A stretch of DNA of 64,000 nucleotides from Komarekiella atlantica HA4396-MV6 (GCA_019359395.1 JAHHHK010000003.1:62001-126000); one strand, 5' to 3'. Counted from the stretch's first letter, positions 27,955 through 38,241 are shown. Made by a program: numbers and translations. Notes: generated by a model not told the origin, from the letters alone.

Positions 27955-28419
27955 ATGATCAGAGTCAGCCAAGAACATTTGCAAATTATCCGCACTCATG
28001 CTGAAAATATTTACCCTGATGAGTGCTGCGGGATCATTTTAGGCTATCTGGGCAGTGATAGTAAAACTGTAGTTGAAGTCATGCCAACAGAAAATGCCTG
28101 GAGTACAGAGGCGGCTGATTTCCTAGGTGAGTACACAGCAGAAAGTAAAAGGCGGCAATATGCGATCGCACCTCAAGTTATGTTACAAGCACAAAAAGCA
28201 GCACGCGATCGCTCACTAAACATTATTGGAATTTATCACTCGCACCCAGGTCATCCCGCTATACCTTCAGAATGCGATCGCCTATATGCTTGGCAAGGAT
28301 ACTCGTATATAATAGTTTCCGTCCAAAATGCCAGAGCTACGGAAATCCAAAGCTGGAGTCTTGATGATACTCATCAATTCCAAGCAGAGGCAATTGAAAT
28401 AGTAAACAGTAATCAGTGA
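27955..28419 (+). CDS. JAMM/MPN+ metalloprotease (M67 family)
   Basis: 154 residues. The complete JAMM zinc site is visible: Glu23 (PDECCG), His95-Ser-His97 (YHSHPGHP), Ser105 and Asp108 (SECD). Stand-alone bacterial JAMM proteins such as Mec remove C-terminal residues from ubiquitin-like sulfur carriers to expose the terminal Gly-Gly. It precedes an E1-like/rhodanese gene by 110 bp on the same strand, the expected partner. The carrier substrate is not next to it; ThiS at 56025 already ends in Gly-Gly and would need no trimming. Confidence 0.92.
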   Translation: MIRVSQEHLQIIRTHAENIYPDECCGIILGYLGSDSKTVVEVMPTENAWSTEAADFLGEYTAESKRRQYAIAPQVMLQAQKAARDRSLNIIGIYHSHPGHPAIPSECDRLYAWQGYSYIIVSVQNARATEIQSWSLDDTHQFQAEAIEIVNSNQ

Positions 28420-28529
28420 AGAACTAATAACTGATAATTGATTGAAAATATAATTTAACGGCTTAAGTTCAAGACAGATATCGTTTTTCGATAGGATTAA
28501 TATTCCTGCTCTTTCACATTACAACTCTT

Positions 28530-29702
28530 ATGCTCAATCCGAATCTGGATGAAATCCAGTTGACAAAAGATGATTACGAACGCTACTCCCGACACTTAAT
28601 TTTGCCGGAAGTAGGAATGGAAGGACAAAAGCGCCTGAAGGCAGCCAGTGTATTGTGTATCGGTACAGGTGGATTAGGTGCGCCACTGCTTTTATATCTC
28701 ACAGCGGCGGGTGTCGGTCGTATTGGTATTGTTGATTTTGATGTTGTTGATACTTCCAACCTGCAACGCCAAGTAATTCACGGTACGTCCTGGGTAGGTA
28801 AGCCCAAAATTGAATCAGCAAAGCAGCGAATTCTTGAGATCAATCCCTATTGTCAGGTTGATTTGTACGAAACTCGCCTCACTTCCGAAAACGCTTTGGA
28901 TATTCTTCGTCCTTACGATATTGTGGTGGATGGTACGGATAACTTCCCCACCAGGTATCTAGTTAACGACGCCTGCGTATTGCTCAACAAGCCCAACGTC
29001 TACGGTTCAATTTTCCGCTTTGAAGGGCAAGCTACTGTATTTAACTACGAAGGTGGGCCGAATTATCGTGACCTGTACCCAGAACCACCGCCACCAGGAA
29101 TGGTTCCATCCTGTGCAGAAGGTGGCGTACTGGGAATCTTGCCAGGAATTATTGGTCTAATTCAAGCAACCGAAACTGTCAAAATCATTATGAGACAGGG
29201 TAATACCCTGAGTGGGCGACTGCTGCTGTATAATGCTCTAGAAATGAAATTTCGGGAGTTGAAGCTGCGTCCAAATCCCATCCGTCCGGTGATTGAAAAG
29301 CTCATAGACTACGAACAATTCTGCGGTATCCCACAAGCCAAGGCAGAGGAGGCGAAACAGCAGATGGAAATTCAAGAAATGACCGTTAAGGAATTGAAGG
29401 AATTGTTGGATAGTGGTGCAAAAGATTTTGTACTGCTGGATGTCCGCAACCCCAATGAATACGATATCGCTAAGATTCCCGGTTCAGTTTTAGTACCTTT
29501 ACCAGATATTGAAAACGGGAATGGTGTTGCCAAAGTTAAAGAAATACTTAATGGGCATCGTTTAATTGCTCATTGTAAGATGGGCGGGCGATCGGCAAAA
29601 GCCCTCGGTATCCTCAAGGAAGCTGGAATTGTCGGTACGAATGTTAAAGGCGGAATTACTGCTTGGAGTCGGGAAGTAGATTCGTCAGTTCCAGAGTATT
29701 AA
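28530..29702 (+). CDS. moeB: E1-like adenylyltransferase with rhodanese domain (MoeB/ThiF type)
   Basis: 390 residues. Activates the C-terminal glycine of sulfur-carrier proteins by adenylation and then helps transfer sulfur. The ThiF/MoeB domain has the ATP loop GTGGLGAPLLLYL, the DFDVVDTSNLQRQ block, and Cys195 in VPSCAEGGVLG. The C-terminal rhodanese domain (about 285-390) has its active Cys349 in HCKMGGRSA. The usual CxxC zinc pairs of MoeB are not evident. With the preceding JAMM gene it forms a sulfur-carrier activation and processing module. It could serve MoaD, ThiS or a cysteine-synthesis carrier. Confidence 0.93.
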   Translation: MLNPNLDEIQLTKDDYERYSRHLILPEVGMEGQKRLKAASVLCIGTGGLGAPLLLYLTAAGVGRIGIVDFDVVDTSNLQRQVIHGTSWVGKPKIESAKQRILEINPYCQVDLYETRLTSENALDILRPYDIVVDGTDNFPTRYLVNDACVLLNKPNVYGSIFRFEGQATVFNYEGGPNYRDLYPEPPPPGMVPSCAEGGVLGILPGIIGLIQATETVKIIMRQGNTLSGRLLLYNALEMKFRELKLRPNPIRPVIEKLIDYEQFCGIPQAKAEEAKQQMEIQEMTVKELKELLDSGAKDFVLLDVRNPNEYDIAKIPGSVLVPLPDIENGNGVAKVKEILNGHRLIAHCKMGGRSAKALGILKEAGIVGTNVKGGITAWSREVDSSVPEY

Positions 29703-29731
29703 AAACGAACCGCAGAAAAAGTAAATAAGAG

Positions 29732-29773
29732 TCGGGGAGAGGTAGGAAGAATTATTCTTCCCCTTCTCCCCGA
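29732..29773. terminator. Long hairpin between converging genes
   Basis: TCGGGGAGA...TCTCCCCGA outer arms enclose a second inverted repeat GAAGAAT/ATTCTTC. It lies 30 bp after the moeB stop and 67 bp before the end of the converging GH57 gene. There is no T-run, so termination or mRNA stabilisation in both directions is inferred. Confidence 0.6.
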
Positions 29774-29839
29774 TGCTTTAGTAATTGAGCTAGCGATCGC
29801 TTTCAAAATTAGCGTTAATAGAAACTATGTTTCGGCTGT

Positions 29840-32584
29840 CTATGCAAATTTATCCCAAATCACGGTGACATCAACGGCTAACTTTTGCCCTAACTTGAGC
29901 AACTGTCGGCACTGATGAGTATCTTCGTCATTGGCAAGGGTGGTAACACACAGAGGCACTATCTGACTGTGCAGACAGCTGAAGTATAGTTCTTGGGATC
30001 GCTGTAATGAGATATCAATATTCAGATGATCCCCAACATCAATTAATCGCTCCAACTGTTGGATATCTGCATTGAAACTACCATTAGAATCATGCAACAG
30101 TTGCCAGAGTAACCGCGCAATTAACTGTTCTAACATTTGCTTGCCTTCGGGAATATTCAACCGACAACGCAGATGTTTTGCTTCGGTGGCGATCGCCTCC
30201 AATTCTACTATGTGATTCCACATCTTTTGCGGTTCGGTGATGTCTTGCTCTAGCGATCGCAATATCATCATACAGCGATGTCCTAAAGCAATCTCCGCTG
30301 CTACCTGCAATTCTTGTGGTACTGCTAGCTCATCTCGATGGAATGCCATGAGCACGCCGTAATTATCACGGTACGCCTGAGTATAAAGCTGACCTAAACG
30401 TGCCAGTGTTTCCTGACTGAGCAGCCGCATAATTCTATGACGTTCTTCAGCAAATAGATTTTGCAAGCTGAAAGCCTCTTCCCCAAATAGCTGTGTCATC
30501 GCCAAGATAGTATGAGCCGCACTTGCTTGTTGTAGTGCCCCAAACAGCTTTTCTTTTAATTGGCTGTAGTCACGCCGCCCGGTAAATTGCTGAATGCAGC
30601 AATGGAAATCCCAGCCTCCTAAGTGCAACACAGCAAACACCAAATGCTCACTTTCCCAGGTAATTTCTGACACCAGCTTCAAATGTCCAACTACCAAAGT
30701 CAATGATCCCATCCGTTGTAGTTGGTAATCTAGCTCATTGGCAGTGTAGCAATAAACCCGTTTGTGAGAAGTTTGAGAGTGTTTACTAGCGGCATCTTGT
30801 CCAGACTGGAAATTGCGCTTCTCCGTAGGTTTGTGATTGGCAAACAGGGAAGTAATAGCGTAATGGGCTGCTACTTCCTTGAAACCAACCTGAGCAGTTA
30901 GCACCAGCTGGCGATATATTTCCGCACCGTGTTGGAAGTGATCGACATTACTGGGAGCTAAACCAAGACGTTTGAGGAAACCTTTTTCCAACTGTACACC
31001 AGCTACTTCCCCCGCCAGTTCCAAAGCACGAGCGGCATAGCGGAGAATCTGCGTTCCCTCTGGGCGGGAAATTTCTTCAAAAAACCAGCCGCAACTGGTA
31101 AACATCAGCAAAGCGTGACGCTGCATTTCCAATAGGCGTAGGGCGTCTACTTGTTCTGCCGCTGTCAATTTACGGGTTTGATGACGAGAGAGAAAACGGC
31201 TAACATTGGCAGGAGAGCGATCGCGCATTACTTGGATATATTCATCTCGTGCTTGCCAGGGATCACGAAATAACTGCCTACCATTTTCCTCATATATCTC
31301 TATTAGCTGATCCCGCAGCCAATTCAAGGCATCCCGCAAAGGGCGACGCCATTTTTGATGCCAAAGACTACCTTCACCACCGCAACCACAATCATCTTGC
31401 CATCTGCCGACACCGTGGGCGCAACTCCATGCTGTGATTGGTTTTAACTCCACTTCCCAAGTAGGAGAATTTAAGCTGAGGTAGTGAGCAAAGTTCGTCA
31501 CCGTCCAACCATGTTGGGGAAACTCGTTGATGAAGGCAAAGGCTAGAGTTTTTTCGGTTCCTTTCTTGTGGTGTCCAAAGGTTTCCCCATCTGTCGCTAC
31601 AGAAATTAATTGGGCTGGACGATGATCCCCACGCACGGCTGAACCGATGCGTCCAGCAAAGTGATGAGAATTATAAACAACGTCGCTAAAACCCATATCC
31701 CGCGAGATTGGGCCGTCGTAGAAAAAGATATCTATATAAGGCAAGCCCTCTGTATTGACCTCTTCGTGGGGAGACGAAGAATGGTCAGTCTTGCCATTGC
31801 TAGTAGCCATCGCACTTAGAGGTGAAGATGTGCTGAGTGTAGGCTTCAAATAGCAACGATAGGGACGTGTGGGATCAATCTGGCTACCACCAACTTCGTG
31901 CCATTGGGGATGGGGATCATCCTGATTCGGCAGGGGACGACAACGCTGCGCCTGAGATGGTGCAAGGATAATGAAACGAATACCTTCGGCAACTAAAGCT
32001 TCTAGGGTGGCATAATCTACACCAGTTTCCGCTAGCCAGATGCCTTCGGGATCGCGACCAAACCGGGAACGGAAGTCTTCTTTGCCCCAGCGAATTTGGG
32101 TATATTTATCGCGTTCATTCGCCAGGGGCATGATGATGTGATTGTATACTTGCGCGATCGCATTCCCATGACCATGCAAACGTTGGGCACTCTTAGCATC
32201 TGCCTCCAAAATCCGCTGATAAACCTCCAGATCGTAGCGTTCTAGCCACGACATCAGCGTCGGCCCAATATTGAAGCTCAAATACTCATAATTATTCACG
32301 ATCCCCACCACTTCGCCTCGGTCATTTAAGACTCTGGCAAAAGCATTCGGACGATAACATTCCCAATGAATCCGCTCATTCCAGTCATGGAAAGGTGCAG
32401 CACTCGGTTGACGTTCAATCGCGTCCAGATAAGGGTTTTCCCTTGGCGGCTGGTAAAAATGACCATGTACCGTTACATAAACACCGGTAGCCTTTCTCAG
32501 GGGATCGGTTTGTTGGATGTTTGTGGAATCTGGATTTAATGTGAATGTTGAGCCAGAGCTAGCTGGCATTTCAGCAGAAGTCAT
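29840..32584 (-). CDS. GH57-family glycoside hydrolase with DUF3536
   Basis: 914 residues. The N-terminal GH57 barrel has VHGHFYQPP (40-48), the nucleophile motif GIWLAETGVD with Glu186, and TDGETFGHH with Asp332 as likely acid/base. The rest is the helical DUF3536 region that accompanies this subgroup. GH57 enzymes act on alpha-glucans (amylases, pullulanases, branching enzymes); the precise reaction of the DUF3536 group is unknown. No signal peptide, so it is cytoplasmic, probably in glycogen metabolism, though no other glycogen gene is nearby. Confidence 0.92.
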   Translation of the reverse strand: MTSAEMPASSGSTFTLNPDSTNIQQTDPLRKATGVYVTVHGHFYQPPRENPYLDAIERQPSAAPFHDWNERIHWECYRPNAFARVLNDRGEVVGIVNNYEYLSFNIGPTLMSWLERYDLEVYQRILEADAKSAQRLHGHGNAIAQVYNHIIMPLANERDKYTQIRWGKEDFRSRFGRDPEGIWLAETGVDYATLEALVAEGIRFIILAPSQAQRCRPLPNQDDPHPQWHEVGGSQIDPTRPYRCYLKPTLSTSSPLSAMATSNGKTDHSSSPHEEVNTEGLPYIDIFFYDGPISRDMGFSDVVYNSHHFAGRIGSAVRGDHRPAQLISVATDGETFGHHKKGTEKTLAFAFINEFPQHGWTVTNFAHYLSLNSPTWEVELKPITAWSCAHGVGRWQDDCGCGGEGSLWHQKWRRPLRDALNWLRDQLIEIYEENGRQLFRDPWQARDEYIQVMRDRSPANVSRFLSRHQTRKLTAAEQVDALRLLEMQRHALLMFTSCGWFFEEISRPEGTQILRYAARALELAGEVAGVQLEKGFLKRLGLAPSNVDHFQHGAEIYRQLVLTAQVGFKEVAAHYAITSLFANHKPTEKRNFQSGQDAASKHSQTSHKRVYCYTANELDYQLQRMGSLTLVVGHLKLVSEITWESEHLVFAVLHLGGWDFHCCIQQFTGRRDYSQLKEKLFGALQQASAAHTILAMTQLFGEEAFSLQNLFAEERHRIMRLLSQETLARLGQLYTQAYRDNYGVLMAFHRDELAVPQELQVAAEIALGHRCMMILRSLEQDITEPQKMWNHIVELEAIATEAKHLRCRLNIPEGKQMLEQLIARLLWQLLHDSNGSFNADIQQLERLIDVGDHLNIDISLQRSQELYFSCLHSQIVPLCVTTLANDEDTHQCRQLLKLGQKLAVDVTVIWDKFA

Positions 32585-33248
32585 GTATATATATCCAAAA
32601 CAAAAAACTTGCAGTTGCGTCGAAAATATTGTGCGTAGGCCTTTCTACAACAGTTTGTACACAAAATCCGGTATAGACGACAACTATGTGATTCAAGCAA
32701 ATTTCCAAAGAAGCGGTCTTAGTATAATGGGAAATCTGCGTTATCGCACAGCCTTTTCCCTAAAGGCTTAAAATAATTAGCCATTGAACGACGCCTCAAT
32801 TAGGATTTCTTGGTTGGCAGCACCAATGAAAAATTTAATTGTCTTTTAATACATTAAACCCCATTGTTGGTGTAAAATTTTGGCTTAAATTCATAGTTTT
32901 GCAACAAAAGATTGCTAAAACACAATAAAACTCAATTTTATTTTACAAATCTAGCATAAGACTGAAAACAGTAAAATCTCTGAATCGGTCTACAGACTGT
33001 TGAGAGTATCCTGTGGGAGTGCTGAAGCGCGGATAGCTATGGTTTAGTCCGTGCTGAGATTTGAGTAAGTGAAACAAATGAAGCAGTCGCTAGCTAAACA
33101 TGAATAAATTAAAGTTTGTAGTTAGGGCAAAAGCTCCAATTACAAGCGATGAAGTATCTTTAGTGAATTATGTTTACTTAACACCATTTCCTTACTCTTC
33201 ACTCAGTACTCACAACTCCGATAGGATACCTTCAACTCAAGGTGACAA
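32585..33248. other. 664-bp divergent intergenic region (GH57 / cax)
   Basis: No gene seen. The segment 32995-33065 is more GC-rich and could fold, within about 200 bp upstream of cax. I could not match it to a known riboswitch, including the manganese-sensing yybP-ykoY class. Confidence 0.4.
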
Positions 33249-34340
33249 ATGTCAGGTAAAAACATTGTTTTTCTGGTTTTATTGCTGTTTATCCCGATTT
33301 CTTTAGCAGCCCACTTTCTGGAGTGGGGTGAATTGATAGTTTTCATTGCAGCAGCATTAGCAATTCTGCCCTTAGCAGCTTGGATGGGTACAGCTACAGA
33401 AGAAATTGCTGTAGTGGTTGGGCCATCATTGGGGGGGTTGCTGAATGCCACTTTTGGCAATGCTACGGAACTGATTATCGCCCTAATTGCTTTGAAGGCT
33501 GGATTTGTAGAAGTAGTCAAGGCCAGTATCACGGGATCGATTATCGGCAATTTACTGCTAGTGATGGGTCTTTCCATGCTTTTGGGCGGTCTGCGCCACA
33601 AAGAACAGACATTCCAGCCAATTGTGGCGCGGGTGAATGCTTCTTCTATGAATTTGGCAGTGATTGCAATTTTGCTGCCAACAGCAATGAAATTTAGCTC
33701 TCAAGGAATTGGCGAAGCAACGTTGCAAGATCTTTCCGTTGCTGTTGCTGTAGTGTTAATTCTCGTCTACGCCTTAACGCTGCTATTTTCGATGAAAACC
33801 CACTCCTATCTATATGATGTGGGTGTAGCAGAAATAGAAGCCGAGGAAATACCTCACGCTAAACCAAATATTTGGTTGTGGAGTGGAGTGTTGCTAGTAT
33901 GTACCCTGCTAGTAGCAATTGAGTCAGAACTACTTGTTGACTCTTTAGAAATAGCCACATCTCAGTTGGGTTTAACGGCACTATTTACAGGGGTGATTCT
34001 TGTACCCATCATTGGCAATGCTGCCGAACACACCACAGCAGTAACAGTAGCAATGAAAGATAAGATGGATCTTTCTGTTTCCGTGGCTGTAGGATCGAGT
34101 ATGCAAATTGCTCTGTTTGTCGCTCCCGTTTTAGTCATTGCCGGGTGGATAATGGGTCAGCCTATGGATTTGAATTTCCATCCTTTTGAATTAGTAGCTG
34201 TGGTTGTGTCGGTGTTGATTGCCAATAGCATCAGTTCTGATGGTAAATCCAACTGGCTAGAAGGCACATTGCTATTGGCTGCCTATACGGTTTTAGGTTT
34301 TGCCTTCTACTTTCATCCAGTTATCGATGGCGTAGGGTAG
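33249..34340 (+). CDS. cax: Calcium/proton antiporter, CAX family
   Basis: 363 residues, about 11 hydrophobic helices. It contains both diagnostic alpha repeats: GGLLNATFGNATELIIALIAL (Glu74) and VPIIGNAAEHTTAV (Glu260), where the acidic residues bind cation. A short acidic loop (EIEAEEIP, about 193-200) separates the two halves, as is typical of CAX. Located in the cytoplasmic or another internal membrane, it exports Ca2+ in exchange for protons. A weak ribosome-binding site (AAGGTG) precedes the ATG. It stands alone. Confidence 0.95.
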   Translation: MSGKNIVFLVLLLFIPISLAAHFLEWGELIVFIAAALAILPLAAWMGTATEEIAVVVGPSLGGLLNATFGNATELIIALIALKAGFVEVVKASITGSIIGNLLLVMGLSMLLGGLRHKEQTFQPIVARVNASSMNLAVIAILLPTAMKFSSQGIGEATLQDLSVAVAVVLILVYALTLLFSMKTHSYLYDVGVAEIEAEEIPHAKPNIWLWSGVLLVCTLLVAIESELLVDSLEIATSQLGLTALFTGVILVPIIGNAAEHTTAVTVAMKDKMDLSVSVAVGSSMQIALFVAPVLVIAGWIMGQPMDLNFHPFELVAVVVSVLIANSISSDGKSNWLEGTLLLAAYTVLGFAFYFHPVIDGVG

Positions 34341-34872
34341 TCAACTGTAAAAGCGATCGCTTTTAATTAGAGGCGATCGCACATCCTAATCTACAAAAAG
34401 TTTCTAACCACCATCTGCGGGGGGACAATTTTTTTTGAACCTAGAGTCTATTATTGTTGTCAAACTCTGCATTGATCATTGCTTAAAAGAGCTGACTCGG
34501 TACATCCAGTAGTGTTATTGGTAGCAGTATAAACATGCTAAAAACCGCATTAGCAGACCAACTACGATCTTAAGATAATTCTGCAAATTTGCTTGATGGC
34601 ATTTCCATGAGATCACATAGTATGTTATTGTCTAAACCGTCGATTTAGGAGCAATATTTTACAAATTGATGGCTTGATCACAAACAAAAAAAGTACAAAG
34701 CCTAAATCAAAGTAGTCTAATTAAACCGAAGAATGAGGAAAAAAAATGGGATAATGACAGGCTATCTGAAAAAATTAGTACATATTTTTTAATTAATTCA
34801 GTATGCACTATTCCGGAATAGCAGCATTTTTGTTCGTCAAAAGAAATATTGGTCTTAGTAAAATGAACTACC
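34341..34872. other. 532-bp intergenic region
   Basis: Holds AAAAGCGATCGCTTTT (34351-34366), a 16-bp palindrome built on HIP1, just after cax; it could act as a weak terminator. The rest is AT-rich and I see nothing else in it. Confidence 0.5.
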
Positions 34873-35427
34873 ATGACTGAAATCGGCCTGCTGATGACGA
34901 GCGTGTTAACAACAAGACAAGCATCTGGGCCCAATTTGCCGGAGCAGCAATTATTTCAGATGGAAAATGGCGTGCATCAGTCAACAGAGAGCGAGTTATC
35001 TTTAACTGCTCAAGTCACACCACCTGAATTTATGCAGGCAGATGCAACTCCCCAGGCTGGGATGTCAGCGCTCACAATAGATAAAGAAAATACACTTAAA
35101 AAAATCAAAAAAAATAATCAGTTCCCTGGTTCTTCTGGCTTAGCTGAACCCCAAAAGTATGCTCAGTCCGTAGGCAAAAGCCGTAAAAAGGCTTTAGGAA
35201 AATTTCAGAAGTTTAGTAGCCAACCTCTGCCAAATCTCTATTTTGGTAGCTCTGGTGTTGCCGTTAGAGCCTTGCAACGATTGTTAATCTCTAACGGCTA
35301 TGCCGTCCGCATTGATGGTATTTTCGGTGCACTAACAGAAACCGCTGTCAAGGCCTTTCAAAACCAGCAAAATTTAGCGGTGGATGGAGTAGTTGGTCAG
35401 CGAACCTGGCGAGCGTTGACAATTTAG
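34873..35427 (+). CDS. Peptidoglycan-binding domain protein
   Basis: 184 residues. The C-terminal 65 residues form a PG_binding_1 domain: LYFGSSGVAVRALQRLL, then GIFGALTETAVKAFQ and VDGVVGQRTWRAL. The first 115 residues are low-complexity, Gln/Ser/Lys-rich, with a lysine-dense stretch (ENTLKKIKKNNQF), and contain no clear signal peptide. It probably binds cell wall, but how it would be exported is unclear. No catalytic domain is attached. Confidence 0.85.
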   Translation: MTEIGLLMTSVLTTRQASGPNLPEQQLFQMENGVHQSTESELSLTAQVTPPEFMQADATPQAGMSALTIDKENTLKKIKKNNQFPGSSGLAEPQKYAQSVGKSRKKALGKFQKFSSQPLPNLYFGSSGVAVRALQRLLISNGYAVRIDGIFGALTETAVKAFQNQQNLAVDGVVGQRTWRALTI

Positions 35428-35436
35428 TCAGGAGTA

Positions 35437-35464
35437 GTACAGACGCGATTAATCGCGTCTGTAC
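35437..35464. repeat. 28-bp perfect palindrome GTACAGACGCGATT
   Basis: Perfect 14-bp arms with no loop base, ten bases after the peptidoglycan-binding gene stop. Shares the AGACGCGATT core with 22386 and the 39-bp array. Confidence 0.85.
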
Positions 35465-35500
35465 AAGAGTCAAGGGTCAAGAGTCAACAGTTAAAACTAA

Positions 35501-35528
35501 TGACAAATGACCATTGACTAATGACTAA
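35501..35528. repeat. Degenerate heptamer repeat ATGACNA-type
   Basis: ATGACAA, ATGACCA, TTGACTA, ATGACTA in tandem; resembles the TTGGTCA (complement TGACCAA) STRR class. Lies between converging genes, next to the sucrose synthase stop. Confidence 0.65.
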
Positions 35529-37949
35529 TTACCGATACTTATGCTGCTCTAATAGTTGTTGCGCTTTTGGCTTGTAAATTAAATAGAACAAAGCCTCAAT
35601 ATAGCGCAACAAATCTTCCCGATTCTCCTTCGAGGTAAAGTTCCAGAAGCCATAAATCCGTGCTAATGAGAGCAGCTTGGTAGTGTGAATTTTCCAAGTA
35701 TAAGTGCTATAAACTCGGTCAATTGCTCGCTGAGAAATTTCACCCCAGTAGTTGGGATTCTGTTCGCATTTAGTGACAAAATTCACAATTTTCGTAGCTG
35801 TCTCTTCTAAATTGGTCGGGTTAATATAAAATCCATTAACCTTGTCCTGAATAATTTCTAATGGCCCACCAAACTGGGTGGCAAAAGTCGGTATTCCTGA
35901 AACCATTGCCTCTAAAATTGTCAAACCAAAAGCTTCAAATAAAGCTGGTTGCACAAAAATTCCTTGATGGTCGGCGATTACTCGGTAGATTTCACCAGAA
36001 TCAGTTTTAGATAGGCGGACACCAAGCCAGCGAATCTTGCCATGAAGATTGTACTCGTCAATGATTTGGTAAAGTCTGATAATTTCGTCACGTTCTTCGT
36101 TGTCGCCTGATTCTTCCACGCGCAACTTACCTGCAACTAAAATTAAGTTGCAATGCTCTTGTAATTCCTGACTTTTACCATAGCATTCGGCTAAACCTGT
36201 GAGGTTTTTGATCCGGTCAAGACGCGCCATTGAAAATAGAGGACGCTTACTGGGATCGTCAAGTTTGCCAAAGATTTGGGTCGGATCTTCTAAGGTAAAG
36301 AGTATTTCTGCAAGACGTTGGCGATCGCTCTCAACTCGGTCTTGAGTCCGCGAATAGGGGAAATAGTAATTCTCGTTTACTCCAGGTGGTACGACGTTAA
36401 ATTTAGGGCTAAATAATTCAATCCCATTCACCACATGGTACAACTCCGGCATGGTGAAGCATTTGTATGACTCATACTGTCCCACACTATCCGGGGTTCC
36501 AACAATTTCTTGGTAAGTGCTGCTAATGACGAAGTTGGCAGCATTCATTGCAATCAAATCAGCAGTAAATTGCAAGGAAAAGTGATATTTATCCTCTAAA
36601 TCTTGCCAGTAGAGGTTACTGAACAAATATTTAGATTTCTCCAAAGCATGGGCGACATTGCACTGAGTGACTTTCATCCGCCGTGCTAACAAAAATGCCA
36701 CTAAATTCCCATCAGTATAGTTACCAACAATTAAGTCAGGTCTGCCTTGAAATTCTGCTAGCAGTTCTCTTTCTGAGTCAATAGCGTAGGTTTCTAGGTA
36801 AGGCCAAAACTCAAATCGGGAAATCCAGTTTTGAGTCATGTTGGGATTGAATTCCCGCAAAGGTACTCGTAAAATCCAGGCGTTCTCAGTACCGTGGACT
36901 TTTTCTAGTCGTTGATTACAAAGAGTACCATCACTATTGGGAATCAGACGGGTGAGAATAATTACCTTTGGCTGCACGTTTAGTTTCTCTAAACCAGCTA
37001 AAAGGGCATCTTCTTGCAATTGCTTTTCCAGACTCTTGGCCTGATCAAGTACGTAAACCACCTGACCACCAGTATCGGGACGCCCCAAAACGCCTTCTTG
37101 TCCAAACCAACCGTGGGCTGAAACAAGGACGATTCTAAAAATCATCGGGACGCGAGAGATGAAGGCTTCTAAAGTCTGGGGATCGGGAGAGTCGATCAAT
37201 TCGTCGAGAATATTTAAAGTATCTCGCACCCGCTGGGCTGTGTTACCCCAACCCGGTTCAAAACCCATTGTTTGCAATTGGAACCGCAAGTCTTCGTAAG
37301 ATTCTTCATTGGGGCGATCGCTAACAAATGTAATCGCTTTTTTAACTTGCTGCGAAAGTTGTTGTTGGGATTGAATGCGGTCATTGACTAATAATTGCAC
37401 ACCGTTATATTGGTGCAGACGCAAGAAATTTAATAAGCTTTCCAGCAATTGTTTAGAGTCTTGAAATATTTTGCTGGATAGATAGCGGTTGAGAAATTGC
37501 ACCCCCTTCCCAATGTTTTTGGGGTCGCGGATCACAGGGGTGTAGTCATAAAAAGGCCCAAAATCTAACTCTAGCAGGTCGCCTTCGTTAGGCTGAAACT
37601 TGTTCACTAAGCGATCGCGTAGATCCAGTAGTTCCTGCACCGTCATTGGCTCAACACTCAAGTCTGATGTCAACCAATAAATTTCTTGACTAGCAATCTT
37701 AGGACGGATAATGAAACAAAAGTTTGAGTCCTCCTGAATAATTTCCTGAGTGTAGTAAATTAACTTGCCTAAATCAGAAGTAGTACAAAACGTCTCAGAT
37801 TTCTGGTATTTGGAGCAGTATTCACTGTATACATTCAATATGTCGTTCCGCAACAAATACTTTTTGTCTTTTTGACGTAATTCACTGATGAAAGAACGCA
37901 AATCACTCTTTTCTTCACTATCTAGGACTGCTTGGAATAATTCAGACAC
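35529..37949 (-). CDS. susA: Sucrose synthase
   Basis: Reversibly converts sucrose plus a nucleoside diphosphate (UDP or ADP) to NDP-glucose and fructose; in heterocyst-forming cyanobacteria it mainly cleaves sucrose. I place the start at a GTG (37949), giving MSELFQAVLDSEEK and 806 residues, the length of Anabaena SusA; the longer frame from TTG at 37988 adds 13 unrelated residues. It has the N-terminal regulatory domain, then the GT4 core: SAHGWFGQEGVLGRPDTGGQ, VPPGVNENYY, FSMARLDRIKNLTGL and the EX7E-like EAFGLTILEAM. I cannot rule out that it is the SusB paralogue. Confidence 0.93.
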   Translation of the reverse strand: MSELFQAVLDSEEKSDLRSFISELRQKDKKYLLRNDILNVYSEYCSKYQKSETFCTTSDLGKLIYYTQEIIQEDSNFCFIIRPKIASQEIYWLTSDLSVEPMTVQELLDLRDRLVNKFQPNEGDLLELDFGPFYDYTPVIRDPKNIGKGVQFLNRYLSSKIFQDSKQLLESLLNFLRLHQYNGVQLLVNDRIQSQQQLSQQVKKAITFVSDRPNEESYEDLRFQLQTMGFEPGWGNTAQRVRDTLNILDELIDSPDPQTLEAFISRVPMIFRIVLVSAHGWFGQEGVLGRPDTGGQVVYVLDQAKSLEKQLQEDALLAGLEKLNVQPKVIILTRLIPNSDGTLCNQRLEKVHGTENAWILRVPLREFNPNMTQNWISRFEFWPYLETYAIDSERELLAEFQGRPDLIVGNYTDGNLVAFLLARRMKVTQCNVAHALEKSKYLFSNLYWQDLEDKYHFSLQFTADLIAMNAANFVISSTYQEIVGTPDSVGQYESYKCFTMPELYHVVNGIELFSPKFNVVPPGVNENYYFPYSRTQDRVESDRQRLAEILFTLEDPTQIFGKLDDPSKRPLFSMARLDRIKNLTGLAECYGKSQELQEHCNLILVAGKLRVEESGDNEERDEIIRLYQIIDEYNLHGKIRWLGVRLSKTDSGEIYRVIADHQGIFVQPALFEAFGLTILEAMVSGIPTFATQFGGPLEIIQDKVNGFYINPTNLEETATKIVNFVTKCEQNPNYWGEISQRAIDRVYSTYTWKIHTTKLLSLARIYGFWNFTSKENREDLLRYIEALFYLIYKPKAQQLLEQHKYR

Positions 37950-38241
37950 GGCAACCCCGCTAGAAAATTTTACATTGTTGGCTCTCAAGGCAAGAACGAA
38001 GCTCTTACCTTGTTTGCATAATATAGAAACACGAATTAGTACAGATAAATCATCTTTACCTCTGCATTTAAGGTTAGCTACTTTTAGCAGACACCTAGAT
38101 CGTGTTCTTCTTTACTTAACATATCTATTACTCAGTATTTTTTGGTCTAACCAAAGGAATACAATTCTTGTTTCTTTTGATAGAGGTTAGAAAATATTGA
38201 TACAACGGCACTGAAAACACATACTCCTGACATTGATAATA

